A DNA stretch of 34,589 nucleotides from an uncultured Gammaproteobacteria bacterium (GCA_913045175.1 CAJWQG010000037.1:1-34589); one strand, 5' to 3'; positions 25,674 to 34,531 are shown, numbered from the stretch's first letter. Translations and numbers: made by a program. Notes: generated by a model not told the origin, from the sequence alone.

Positions 25674-27662
25674 TCAGTCAAGAAGTGATGTGTCGTAAAG
25701 CCATAGCGAATTGTTCTGCTGACTGCCGTCTTCGCCAATCATGATGCGGCCATCTTCCATGACAAGCACGTTGTCCGGCTGGGCGATGGTATTGGCATCG
25801 CACTGTTCCGACCCCCCCGCGCTCTGATCTTCAGTCGCTCCCATGATGACCGGATCGATGCGCACAACATCATAGCTAGCGCCACCACCGTTGCCGACAA
25901 ATGGCATTCGATAGACGCCACCACAGTCTTTAACTCGATCGTTGAGCTGGATATCGCCTTCGCCATCGGTCATGCCGCGATCCACGTCGGATATTGCGAA
26001 GTAAACATAGGCCTCTGTTACGGTCTTTCCAGGAACGATGTCGGTTCCCTCAACTGCTTCTTCAGCCCGTCCGTAGTGCATGTTTATGCCTTCGAACTTT
26101 CGCCATTCTGCGGTTGCACCCAGGGCGTCAGCGGCGAGCTTGGACTCGAGGAATGCCGCGCGATCATCCATCGGCAAACCAGCGGTCGTACTGCTGCCAC
26201 CTTCTGCAATCGTTGAGTAAGCACTGCCGGCAGGTCTACCGGCGTTGACCCAGGTTGCCCACGCTGCAATGTCGGTCTCCGTGATGTAATTGGATTCACC
26301 GGCGACGAAGTCTGTCGTATCTACCGCATCGTACTCGGCAACCCAACCCTCGATTGTCGCGTTATCGTTGTTTGCCAGCGGGATCCAGGTAATGTCGAAA
26401 CCAGTAAGCGATGGATCTGTGGAAAACGAGTCCTGCGTCAACGCAGCGGCAAACAACGTACCGGACGATAAGTCTTCGGCAGTATCGGAAACAAACTTAT
26501 AAAAAGCACCATCCGTCTGATCTTCCGACATATAGCAGGTCATCCCATCGGGCGCACAAACACCGTTTTCGTGACCATAACGGCCCATCGTGTAGTGCTT
26601 CACTGGTGCAGGAGAGGCCGCCGTTGGATTCGTAATCTCCACCAACCACTGGTAGCGGTAAGGATTAGGAAAGGTCGCGGCATCTGCAGCACCTGTTGCC
26701 GCCGGATCCAGATATCGCGCGAGCGCTTCGCGGGACTGAAGCGGCCATTCCGCAAGCGCAGGATCGTTCCAGGATGCGGTCTGGCCAGGTTCGCCGGCTG
26801 GTCCGCCCCATTCTTCAGAGGTCATGGGCGTGCCCCAGGGCGTTACCGTACCAAAGCAGTTTGCCAGGGTGCCATAGGTGCCAAAATCCAGCATCATTAC
26901 ATCGCCAGTGTCGACACTCCATGTTCCCGTCACAGGGTCTGCATCAATCTTCATACGACTCATGCCACCAGGGTAGAATTCCCAGTTGGTAAACAGATAG
27001 CCCGAATTTGCAGCAAGGGGAACAAAACCGTTGAAGTCGGGCATATCTGCAGAAACGATTTCCGTGATGCCATCCGCAGGCGAGACGATCGTACCCAGAC
27101 CTGAAGATAGGGCGCCGCCGAACGTGTCCGTACGCTGACCCAACAACTTGTACTCACCATATGCAACCTGAGTGGTCTGCAATAGGAAATCATCATCCTT
27201 CTTCGGGATAGGTGTCGACAGTGCGGCCCTTCTCGGGATCGCGTTAACATTCACACCTGCTACATAACCGACACCACCCAGGTTATGTACCCTGCCATCT
27301 TCATCAACCTCGGTGTTGGCGGGGTCTGGATGTTGTTCGTTAAAAAACAAAGTCCCTTCCGGGGAAATAAAGGCGCCGGTAACCTCTGCGCCCTGGGGTA
27401 CGGTTGCCAACCGGGTTAGACCCTGTTGTCTAATTGCACCCTGACCAAATACATCGCCATCCGCACCCGCAGGGCCGGTTGCCCCCTGAGCACCGTCATC
27501 GCCCGCAGGTCCTTGAGTACCGTCAGCACCCTGAGCGCCCTCGGCTCCGGTCGGGCCAGCAGGACCCGGGGCCCCATCGTTTCCGTCTTCACATGCACTG
27601 AGTGCAAGCACCGCAGTCACAATAAGTGTCACTTTTGCAAACTTTTTTCTTATTAATTGCAT
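25674..27662 (-). CDS. PhoX-like (DUF839) lipoprotein with collagen-like stalk
   Basis: A 662-residue lipoprotein: signal peptide with lipobox ALSAC (Cys24), then 14 uninterrupted Gly-X-Y triplets (residues 27-68, bases 27459-27584), then a large propeller related to PhoX alkaline phosphatases. PhoX-type landmarks are the [10 protein letters not shown] segment, [17 protein letters not shown] and the C-terminal [19 protein letters not shown]. PhoX enzymes release phosphate from esters using iron and calcium. Here there is no Tat signal, which true PhoX has, and the protein is lipid-anchored, so it may not be a phosphatase. ATG 27662 is preferred over TTG 27707 because GGAG lies 12 bases upstream. 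Repeats in the leader could fold over the start region. The downstream genes are the di-haem protein and a phytase remnant. Confidence 0.82.
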   Translation of the reverse strand: MQLIRKKFAKVTLIVTAVLALSACEDGNDGAPGPAGPTGAEGAQGADGTQGPAGDDGAQGATGPAGADGDVFGQGAIRQQGLTRLATVPQGAEVTGAFISPEGTLFFNEQHPDPANTEVDEDGRVHNLGGVGYVAGVNVNAIPRRAALSTPIPKKDDDFLLQTTQVAYGEYKLLGQRTDTFGGALSSGLGTIVSPADGITEIVSADMPDFNGFVPLAANSGYLFTNWEFYPGGMSRMKIDADPVTGTWSVDTGDVMMLDFGTYGTLANCFGTVTPWGTPMTSEEWGGPAGEPGQTASWNDPALAEWPLQSREALARYLDPAATGAADAATFPNPYRYQWLVEITNPTAASPAPVKHYTMGRYGHENGVCAPDGMTCYMSEDQTDGAFYKFVSDTAEDLSSGTLFAAALTQDSFSTDPSLTGFDITWIPLANNDNATIEGWVAEYDAVDTTDFVAGESNYITETDIAAWATWVNAGRPAGSAYSTIAEGGSSTTAGLPMDDRAAFLESKLAADALGATAEWRKFEGINMHYGRAEEAVEGTDIVPGKTVTEAYVYFAISDVDRGMTDGEGDIQLNDRVKDCGGVYRMPFVGNGGGASYDVVRIDPVIMGATEDQSAGGSEQCDANTIAQPDNVLVMEDGRIMIGEDGSQQNNSLWLYDTSLLD

Positions 27663-27664
27663 CT

Positions 27665-27733
27665 TTCTCGACTCCAAATAGTTCAGTTCCGTTAAACAGG
27701 TGTTCAACGTCGAGAAGTCTACGGTCGAGAAGT
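27665..27733 (-). promoter_or_regulatory. Repeated anti-start sequences in the PhoX-like leader
   Basis: On the minus strand ACTTCTCGAC occurs twice (plus coordinates 27724-27733 and 27709-27718, 15-base period). Its complement GTCGAGAA lies at 27665-27672, between the GGAG and the ATG at 27662. Either copy can pair over 8 bases with this segment and hide the start, so the leader could switch between two mutually exclusive hairpins. Alternatively the direct repeats are a regulator's operator. Confidence 0.45.
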
Positions 27734-27879
27734 GAAAGCACGATTAATAAACCGGAAACTTTTTAAATTCATCGTAAAAAGGCTGGTGACTCTGTAAAGA
27801 TCGCTTCTTGAATTACCCGATTCACTTGTCAGGCTGAGAAGATCGGGTCCAGCGTGAGCAACAGGCGCTCACCTTCTTG

Positions 27880-28635
27880 ATGCGGCGAGCGATGGACGAC
27901 ACCACTGAAATCATCCTGCCAATTCCCACCTTTAAGCATGAATTCACTATTGGGGAAGCAGAAGAAATTGTATTCGCGAGCAGAATAATTCCCCAAAGGC
28001 CTCAAGACAGCCACGATGTTCTAGCACACATGGAGATTTCTAGTGATTTGACAGAGATGAATACGCTACCCGACTCTTCAGCAGAACTAATCGATATTTT
28101 GAAACTAAGACACGGTTTGTTGTTAGCAGAGAGACCTGACAAACAGCCTGGTGAATTCAAAGAGAGATCTAATAGAGCTGGTGGGACTGAATTTGTTTCA
28201 CCGGAACTAGTCGAAGGGACTCTCGTACAAGGGTTTGAAATCTATCGATCGCTTCCCACCGGAATGCAACGTGCCTTGTTTATTCATTTTCTCGTGACTG
28301 AATGTCATCCATTCGATGACGGCAATGGGCGGATTTCCAGAATCATGATGAATGCTGAGCTCACATCTCATGGGGAATTCAAAATCATTGTCCCTATAGT
28401 CCACAGGGAAAGTTACCTGAATGGCTTGCGGAAGGCGACAAGGGAAGGACGCTTTAGAACGCTTGTGAAAGTGCTTCATCAGTTGCAGTGTTACGCATCT
28501 TCTCTAGCCTGGGAAGACTACGGGCAGGTTAAGGCTGATTTACAAGAACATGCAGCAGATAAAGATCCTGATGAAGGTGTTGGTATCTTTAATAGGGTGA
28601 TAAGCAAGCTGGGCAGTGACTACCCGGTAGACTAG
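27880..28635 (+). CDS. Fic-domain protein, probably 5'-truncated
   Basis: Fic proteins attach AMP or other phosphate-containing groups to target proteins. The full active-site motif HPFDDGNGRISR is present (about residue 145), followed by the ARVMMNAEL-like stretch IMMNAELTSHG. The preceding PGEFKERSNRAGGTEFVSPELVEGT is the typical flap region. Related proteins usually carry a further 100 or more N-terminal residues; here the frame continues only a few codons upstream of ATG 27880 to a TGA, still coding-like (EDRVQREQQALTFL). No inhibitory (S/T)xxxE(G/N) motif is clear; SDLTEM is a poor match. A 6-bp hairpin (27854-27872) covers the ribosome-binding region. The catalytic core itself looks intact, so it may be active and unrestrained or simply a remnant. 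Confidence 0.7.
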   Translation: MRRAMDDTTEIILPIPTFKHEFTIGEAEEIVFASRIIPQRPQDSHDVLAHMEISSDLTEMNTLPDSSAELIDILKLRHGLLLAERPDKQPGEFKERSNRAGGTEFVSPELVEGTLVQGFEIYRSLPTGMQRALFIHFLVTECHPFDDGNGRISRIMMNAELTSHGEFKIIVPIVHRESYLNGLRKATREGRFRTLVKVLHQLQCYASSLAWEDYGQVKADLQEHAADKDPDEGVGIFNRVISKLGSDYPVD

Positions 28636-28707
28636 GTCTTGTCCTCGACTCCATTCTGGAGAAAAAGCATTGATGCGACAACGCCGATACGGCGCTAAAC
28701 TCACGCT

Positions 28708-30573
28708 GTGCCAATCGCTACCCTCACAAACCTGTCTATTGCCTACGGCACCGACAAGGTACTGGACCAGATTGAACTCTCCATAGAACGCGGTGAACGC
28801 ATTGCCCTGGCCGGCAGAAATGGTGCAGGAAAATCTACCCTGCTCGGACTAATCAGTGGCAACGTCATCGCCGATGACGGTAGTCTTTGGCGCGCAGACA
28901 ACCTGAAGTTTTCGACACTGAGTCAGGACCTACCGGCACGCACCGACATCAATGTTTTCGACGCCGTCTCTGGTGTCTTTGATGAATTGGGTAAGCAGTT
29001 AACCGAGTATCACCATTTGACCCAGGATGATTCACTGGACACAGACCGTCTGGCGCAACTCCAGGCAGCACTCGATCACGCCGACGGCTGGAATATCAGC
29101 CATCGCATTGAAGCAACGCTCCACCGCTTAAGCCTGGATCCCGAGGCACCCCTTTCAAGCCTGTCAGGTGGTTGGCTAAAAAGAGTCGCTATCGCTCAAT
29201 CGATGGTCGTCGAACCCGACGTCTGGATACTGGACGAACCGACCAACCATCTGGATCTTGAGGGAATCGAATGGCTGGAATCACTGCTGTTGGATTTCCC
29301 GGGTACCGTCCTGTTTGTCAGCCACGATCGTCAGCTGATGCAATCTGTCGCTACTGCGCTTGTGGAGATAGACCGCGGCAGGGTCACCCGATATAACTGC
29401 GACTACACGACTTTCATCGAACGCCGTGACAAAGCGCGAGAAACAGAACTCGAGCACAACAAACAATTCGACGATAAACTTAAAATCGAAGAAACCTGGA
29501 TTCGCCAGGGGATCAAAGCCAGGCGCACCAAAAATGAGGGCCGTGTACGTGCATTGCAGGCACTCCGGGCGGAACGCAACAAGCGTTTGTCCATGAAGGA
29601 GCTAAAGCTACAGGTCGATAGTGGGATAAGCTCTGGCAAGATCGTGAAAGAAGCGACCCGCCTTGGGAAGTCCATTGATGGCAAACTGCTCATCAAGGAC
29701 CTGGATCTCATCATCCAGCGCGGTGACCGGATCGGCGTGCTTGGCCCCAATGGATGCGGCAAATCGACGTTATTGAAACTGCTGCTGGAAGAACTCCCGG
29801 CGGACACCGGCAGCCTCAAAACCGGCACCAAATTACAGGTTGCCTACTTCGATCAGATTCGTGAACAACTCGACCAACAAAGAAGTGTCCACGACTTCAT
29901 CGCCGAGGGTCGGGACTATATTGCTGTAAATGGCAAAGACATACACGTGGTGACTTACCTGAACAATTTCATGTTCAACCCCGACCAGGCACGCGCGCCC
30001 ATTCGTACATTGTCCGGCGGCGAACAGAACCGGTTACTGCTGGCCAAACTATTCGCCGTGCCCGCCAACTTCCTGATACTGGATGAGCCCACCAACGACC
30101 TGGATATTGAAAGCCTTGAACTCCTTGAAGAGCTGCTGGTTGGATACGACGGCACCGTACTGCTGGTAAGCCACGACCGAACTTTTATGGATAACGTGGT
30201 ATCCAGCCTTCTGGTTTTTGAAGGTAACGGTAAGGTTCAGGAATACGTCGGTGGATATTCAGACTGGGCCAGAAGCGAAACCAGCAAGCAAGTCAGCGAC
30301 TCCAATACTCAAAAAAGCAGCACGTCTACGCACCAGGAACGCAAAAAGCAAAAAGCGACCGAACAAAAGCAACTTCGAGACCTGGACAAGCTCACTACCC
30401 GTATAGAAAAAACCGAGCAGGAACTGGCAGAGGTCAATCAACAGATGGGAGAACCCAGCTTCTTTGAACAATCACGTGAGCAACAAGCAGCTACCTACGA
30501 CAGGGCAGCCGCACTTGAAAACCAGATCGTGACATTAATGGAAGAATGGGAGATTCTCGAAGCCAGGAGTTAA
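28708..30573 (+). CDS. uup: ABC-F ATPase Uup
   Basis: A soluble ABC-F protein with two ATPase cassettes, a linker and a C-terminal coiled coil; Uup-type members bind ribosomes and branched DNA and affect transposon excision and translation stress. Cassette 1: Walker A GRNGAGKST (36-44), signature LSGGW, Walker B VWILDEPTNHLD. Cassette 2: GPNGCGKST, LSGGEQ, FLILDEPTNDLD. The C-terminal part from about 555 is rich in Lys, Gln and Glu (TTRIEKTEQELAEVNQQMG), the coiled-coil that distinguishes Uup from EttA. Length 621 compares with about 635 in E. coli. The start is GTG 28708; the only nearby ATG (28673) is out of frame. A PhyH gene follows after 9 bases. Confidence 0.93.
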   Translation: MPIATLTNLSIAYGTDKVLDQIELSIERGERIALAGRNGAGKSTLLGLISGNVIADDGSLWRADNLKFSTLSQDLPARTDINVFDAVSGVFDELGKQLTEYHHLTQDDSLDTDRLAQLQAALDHADGWNISHRIEATLHRLSLDPEAPLSSLSGGWLKRVAIAQSMVVEPDVWILDEPTNHLDLEGIEWLESLLLDFPGTVLFVSHDRQLMQSVATALVEIDRGRVTRYNCDYTTFIERRDKARETELEHNKQFDDKLKIEETWIRQGIKARRTKNEGRVRALQALRAERNKRLSMKELKLQVDSGISSGKIVKEATRLGKSIDGKLLIKDLDLIIQRGDRIGVLGPNGCGKSTLLKLLLEELPADTGSLKTGTKLQVAYFDQIREQLDQQRSVHDFIAEGRDYIAVNGKDIHVVTYLNNFMFNPDQARAPIRTLSGGEQNRLLLAKLFAVPANFLILDEPTNDLDIESLELLEELLVGYDGTVLLVSHDRTFMDNVVSSLLVFEGNGKVQEYVGGYSDWARSETSKQVSDSNTQKSSTSTHQERKKQKATEQKQLRDLDKLTTRIEKTEQELAEVNQQMGEPSFFEQSREQQAATYDRAAALENQIVTLMEEWEILEARS

Positions 30574-30582
30574 ACTACGTTC

Positions 30583-31359
30583 ATGCAACTTTCTCGACAG
30601 CAAAAGACCTTTTTCCGCGAACAGGGTTATATCGTTATCCCCGGTGCCCTGTCACAAAAAATGGTAGACGAAGCACTGCGCTCCATCAATCACAGCCTCG
30701 GTTCCGAGGGCATGAGTAAAGATGACCTGCCGCGCCTGTACGCTCAGTCCTTTTGCAACGAGGTGCAAGAAGCGCGCGCCATCACCGATCTCTTTAACCA
30801 TTCGCCTGTCTATGCCATTGCTGAGTCGCTGCTGGGCGAAGGCAATGTAGAAAAGACCGGGGCCGGACAAATTGCCCTGCGTTTTCCGATGGACCCCACG
30901 AGCGACCCCGGCCCGCTCGATGGCCACCTTGACGGCCTCGGCTCCGGCCTCAATGGTAGCGCCATAGGCAATTACAGTCGTGGTTTCACGGGTCTGGTCG
31001 TCTGTCTGCTATCCCAGCTCAGCGCCGACTATAGTGGCAATTTCACCGTCTGGCCGCGCACCCATACTTTATTCGAGGATTATTTCAAAGAACATGGGCA
31101 CGAGGTTTTGGAAAATGGCATGCCCCGTTTAGAGTACCCCGAAGAACCCATCATGTTACAGGGCCAACCCGGCGACGTCGTGATCACACACCACCAACTA
31201 GTACACAATGCCGCGCCCAATACTTCACCGCACGTGCGCTACGCGGCCATCTTTCGCCTGCTCCACATAGATTGCAAAGAAATTGGCCGCGATGCCTATA
31301 CGGATATCTGGCGCGAATGGCCCGGTATACGCGAACCAGACCAAGAGGAATTGGGCTGA
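30583..31359 (+). CDS. Phytanoyl-CoA dioxygenase (PhyH) family protein
   Basis: A 258-residue compact PhyH oxygenase. Iron ligands appear as GHLDGLG (HxD) and in HHQLVHNAAPN (distal His), with RYAAIFRL giving the Arg for 2-oxoglutarate. The N-terminal FFREQGYIVIPGALS is the classic start of the fold. The gene follows uup by 9 bases and is presumably cotranscribed with it, although no functional link is known. It ends 2 bases from the end of the SDR gene on the other strand. The HNAAPN motif and tyrosine/tryptophan-rich C-terminus are of the type found in oxygenases of small natural products; the substrate is not known. Confidence 0.87.
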   Translation: MQLSRQQKTFFREQGYIVIPGALSQKMVDEALRSINHSLGSEGMSKDDLPRLYAQSFCNEVQEARAITDLFNHSPVYAIAESLLGEGNVEKTGAGQIALRFPMDPTSDPGPLDGHLDGLGSGLNGSAIGNYSRGFTGLVVCLLSQLSADYSGNFTVWPRTHTLFEDYFKEHGHEVLENGMPRLEYPEEPIMLQGQPGDVVITHHQLVHNAAPNTSPHVRYAAIFRLLHIDCKEIGRDAYTDIWREWPGIREPDQEELG

Positions 31360-31361
31360 CA

Positions 31362-32366
31362 TCAGTTAATCCTGAGCCGCTGCCCAGTCGCCTGCAACCA
31401 GCTAATAGTGTCCTTCAGAATCGTCGGGATATCGCGAAGTGGCACGCCAAGACTGTCTCGTCTGGTAAAATCAAAACTGGTCGCATCGATCATGGGCTCC
31501 CGTAATGGTTCGGGCATTGGTGCGTCCGGTAGTAGTTCCGCTATTGCTGCGTAGATCCTTTGCCATGGCCAGGAGTCATAGACACCGAAGTAACGTCCTT
31601 TAGCCTTTGGATTCTCATAGGCGGCAAGAAAAAGATTCGCTAGGTCGTCGACATGAATCATGGAATTAGAGTCGTTTGGGATCTTCTGATGAGACGGCGG
31701 TTCACCCGCGACCATATTCGCCAATGACTTCATGAAGCCGCGATTAGCATGCTCAGGAATAATTGCCGGGCCCAACATAAGGGTTGGCAGCAGGATCGAC
31801 AGGCGCATGTCACGATCAGCTGTGAACTGAATCGCGGCCTTTTCCATCACGGTTTTTGCTGCAGACGTGTACTTTTTTACGCTGTATTGTTCCTGCTCGT
31901 TAGACCAGTGATCAACTTCATTCTTGTTTGGTACCGAGGGTATTGGATTTGTACTACTGGTACTACTGCAGATGACAACGTCTTTAACACCCGCGCCGTG
32001 CGCCGACTCCAGGATGTTTAGACAGCCATCCAAAGTCGGTCGGACAATCTCTTGGTAACCCTGCTCATCTTCCATCTCGCGCGCAGGCTTACCTGCCGGG
32101 CCGAAATAGGTGGGAATCAGGCTCGCGATGAACACGCAGTCGATATTCTCCAGCAAGGGATCAAACGCGCCAGGATTCGCCATGTCAGCAGAGAATAGTT
32201 CGAGGTGCTCCCCTTCTGGGAGCGCCAGCAGATAGGGCGCTTTCGTCGGGTCGGTAACATCTCTGAACGTACCTCTAACGGTGTAACCGCGGGCAAGCGC
32301 TGCTTTGGTGATGTTCGAACCGACCAGACCGCTGGCCCCCACGACGCATATTGTTGCCTCTGTCAC
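31362..32366 (-). CDS. Extended SDR with displaced active-site tyrosine
   Basis: A 334-residue NAD(P)-binding extended SDR related to dihydroflavonol reductases and 3-beta-HSD. CVVGASGLVGSN (8-19) is the dinucleotide site; VVICSSTSSTNP carries the catalytic Ser. In the region expected to hold YxxxK the sequence is YSVKKYTSAAKTVMEKAA: by alignment of the AK-xxxE part, Tyr is five rather than four residues before the Lys. The upstream YSVKK does satisfy YxxxK. So the true catalytic pair is uncertain. It diverges more from the other two extended SDRs than they do from each other. It stands alone on the minus strand, convergent with the PhyH gene. Substrate unknown. Confidence 0.8.
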   Translation of the reverse strand: MTEATICVVGASGLVGSNITKAALARGYTVRGTFRDVTDPTKAPYLLALPEGEHLELFSADMANPGAFDPLLENIDCVFIASLIPTYFGPAGKPAREMEDEQGYQEIVRPTLDGCLNILESAHGAGVKDVVICSSTSSTNPIPSVPNKNEVDHWSNEQEQYSVKKYTSAAKTVMEKAAIQFTADRDMRLSILLPTLMLGPAIIPEHANRGFMKSLANMVAGEPPSHQKIPNDSNSMIHVDDLANLFLAAYENPKAKGRYFGVYDSWPWQRIYAAIAELLPDAPMPEPLREPMIDATSFDFTRRDSLGVPLRDIPTILKDTISWLQATGQRLRIN

Positions 32367-32518
32367 AACCTTCCCTATTCCTCAACCGGTGTGTACCAGA
32401 TGGGTGAAGTATAGACTCTTTCCATTAAGGACGAAGGACAGGTTCTACGCCCGTCGACTTTTCACTGCGTGCTAGACATCCACATATTCAAGCAGATCAC
32501 CGTGTGCTGGCACTGAGT

Positions 32519-33073
32519 CTAGAACCCATCTGGATAGTATCTCTCAAAGACAGCTCGCCGAAGTTTTGTATATTCTTCTTCGGTAATCACATTCTGACTT
32601 TTTAGATCTGTTAGCTCACTTAGGTCTCTCTCAAACTCTGAAATGCTTGAGGTAAAATCACTAGCTTCAAAACAACTCTTAAACCTCACGAGCTGATTCA
32701 AGGAATCCAAGCGCATTTCTACAAATTTTATCTGGCTCTTCTTGTCAGATTGATTATCTACCGCGAGCCACAAAGGAGGAAATGCAACAGAGGCTATGAA
32801 ACCTACAATCTGATCACCATCTCGCGAAGTAACGATATTGTTTCTTATAGCTGTTCTCTGATCCCTCAAGGCATTTTTGTCTTCGTTAATCTGGGCACAG
32901 GAAAGCGCTAGATCAGCTGGTTGGAAGTTGGAATCATCCAGTTGTTTTGAGTGAATCGAACCATAGTCCTCTGGCAATTCCAAAGCGCTTTGGGTACATG
33001 AGGTCAGGAACTGTAATAGGAACAGAACAATAGAATACCTAATCAACAAATTTAATCGCCCTTCCGTCTCCAT
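32519..33073 (-). CDS. Lipoprotein with SHOCT-like C-terminus
   Basis: A 184-residue protein with a signal peptide ending in a lipobox-like FLTSC (Cys26). The middle is helical (NEDKNALRDQRTAIRNN; IKFVEMRLDSLNQLVRFKSC) with a hydrophobic stretch IVGFIASVAFPPLWLAV in between. The last 30 residues (LKSQNVITEEEYTKLRRAVFERYYPDGF) form a SHOCT-like short domain and closely match the end of the PEGA lipoprotein at 33440. The start ATG 33073 lies inside what was probably the 3' end of the preceding lipoprotein gene. The three lipoproteins on this strand likely form one operon. Function unknown; SHOCT modules are thought to mediate oligomerisation. Confidence 0.68.
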   Translation of the reverse strand: METEGRLNLLIRYSIVLFLLQFLTSCTQSALELPEDYGSIHSKQLDDSNFQPADLALSCAQINEDKNALRDQRTAIRNNIVTSRDGDQIVGFIASVAFPPLWLAVDNQSDKKSQIKFVEMRLDSLNQLVRFKSCFEASDFTSSISEFERDLSELTDLKSQNVITEEEYTKLRRAVFERYYPDGF

Positions 33074-33427
33074 CCAATTTCCCCCAACTCATTGCTGATA
33101 TCCCAACCGTCCCATATCTCACTAGTATGACTGCGTCAGCTCCAAGCTTCGCCGTTTATTCGCGACCATCTCATTGGTTGGGTCTTTTTTAAAAATGGTT
33201 GTTTTGCTTACAAAAGCCTTGATATCCCCGAGTACTTCATACTCTCTATCAAGGATATCGTGCTCAGTCATGATAATCTCTGATACGAGAGTTGGTTGGA
33301 CCGCTTCGGTACTTGTTACTCTTTCATTGGCATTCACTTTGGAGGAACTTCGAGTGGCTGCACAGCCTGAAAGAACCAACGCTAGACAACCGACTATAAG
33401 TAAATTATTCATTGGTTTTTGTTTCAT
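33039..33427 (-). pseudogene. Small lipoprotein gene, frameshifted near its end
   Basis: ATG 33427 opens a lipoprotein with signal peptide NNLLIVGCLALVLSGC and mature start AATRSSS. The protein continues through EHDILDREYEVLGDIKAF and KDPTNEMVANK, then its frame reads on into an unrelated RRSLELTQSY and a stop at 33122. In another frame the same DNA encodes TAKLGADAVILVRYG and continues to a stop at 33039-33041. The LGADAVI motif is what I expect to follow this type of N-terminus in related lipoproteins, so one frameshift occurred around 33155-33165. A net loss of one base, or of about ten (dropping an LREEA-like segment), would explain it. Restored, the gene would overlap the next lipoprotein gene by 35 bases. 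Family function unknown. Confidence 0.7.
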
Positions 33428-33439
33428 GATTTACCTTCC

Positions 33440-34004
33440 CTATTCACTCGTTTCATTAAGTTCAGCTTCCGGGTAGTACTTTTTGAACAGCGCAAATCGC
33501 AGCTTCACATATTCGTCATCAGTCAACTTACCACGATCCTTCAGGTCATCTAAAACGTTTAGTTCGCTCACAAAGTTTGACGATGAGAGAGAGGAGTTTT
33601 CTGAGCTTGTTAATGAGTTCGACTTGGTGAGTTTTACATGAATAGTGGGTGGGTTTAGGTTGTATTGAGCTCCGCTGGTCGCGTCTACCCCCCAACCAAT
33701 CAGGCCTCCCATAAGAACATTGCCCCAGACAGCGCCCCCCACGTCTTTAATCACTGGAATAGTTCTAGTCTCATATCCATCCAGGGATATTGAGACCAGG
33801 TGGTCTCGTTTTCTTTTCATTGCTACATCAATGGGTTTTCGCCCACGGCTCATCCCGTCGACTGCCACTTCTGCGCCCGTAGGATCCGAGGAGATCATTA
33901 TTCCTTGGGAAGTGCCCTTCACGACAGTCGCACAACCTGTGCGACAGGCTAAACGCGAAAAGTAGAGCGATATGGGAAGACTGAATTCTAAAAGGTAGTG
34001 TCAT
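33440..34004 (-). pseudogene. PEGA-domain lipoprotein with SHOCT-like tail, frameshifted signal peptide
   Basis: The frame ending at 33440 encodes GCATVVKGTSQGIMISSDPTGAEVAVDG, a PEGA domain found on surface proteins, then a glycine-rich membrane-prone stretch (GNVLMGGLIGWGV) and a SHOCT-like end (LKDRGKLTDDEYVKLRFALFKKYYPE). This frame has no acceptable start upstream; only GTG 33922 follows the lipobox. In a different frame ATG 34004 starts MTLPFRIQSSHIALLFAFSLS, a signal peptide. Dropping one base at about 33941-33943 joins them as AFSLSTGCATVVKG, a textbook lipobox. So a single inserted base separates export signal and mature protein. Expression would need ribosomal slippage or the annotation start GTG 33922, which gives a cytosolic, unprocessed form. 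Confidence 0.72.
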
Positions 34005-34531
34005 ATCAAGATCAGTCGAGACTCATTGAATTCTTAGACCACCATACTCTCATATCGTAAAATTTGTGATTATCTAGTCCTAAGAATGTTTCTAGCGAGT
34101 TATCGCGCCCGATTAGCGGCAATATTCTGACATCGCGATAATGCAGATGCTCTGAATCAAATTATGTGATTGATTTTGCCTTAAGGGGTACACCCCATCT
34201 AACCAACCCATCGTGCGTGATATAGTGCATCGTCTCTGCAAACGTTTCTCGGTTCTTGCGCTATCTACTTTGATTACCTCGCATGCAAAAGTCTCCTATT
34301 GGCCGTTTGCTGTCTTTCCTCTAATCATATTTCTAAACCAATCGTGTCCGCTTCGGCATCATAAACGGACACTTCACTGGTAGAGAATCGGTAAAGCCCG
34401 ATTATTTCTCCATGAGTGCAGGTTACGTGTCCTTCGTACCAGGTCGCGAGGATTTCCGAGTTTTACACCCGCGCAAAAATCTACATAGTTGGTCAAAGGA
34501 GCGTTAAGAGCCGCAGGAAACGCAGTGAAGT
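34005..34531. other. Gene-free stretch between lipoproteins and tRNA-Phe
   Basis: About 530 bases with no convincing reading frame on either strand; the longest candidate is a 33-codon minus-strand piece at about 34160-34260 with stops on both sides. GTGTCCG (34344-34350) and CGGACAC (34366-34372) form a 7-bp inverted repeat with a 15-base loop. Adjacent to a tRNA 3' end, such a stretch is a natural site for integrating elements, but no integrase or repeat of the tRNA end was seen. Confidence 0.5.

Noticed and set aside
27456-27590. The glycine-rich repeat as a DNA satellite
   Set aside because: The period is three codon bases with varied second and third residues; it is a collagen-like protein repeat, not a DNA-level tandem array.
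27709-27733. Pho box upstream of the PhoX-like gene
   Set aside because: The direct repeats have a 15-base period and no CTGTCAT-like core; a Pho box has 11-base periodicity.
34344-34372. Inverted repeat as terminator or insertion-sequence end
   Set aside because: Seven-base arms with a 15-base loop and no T run or adjoining transposase; probably chance.
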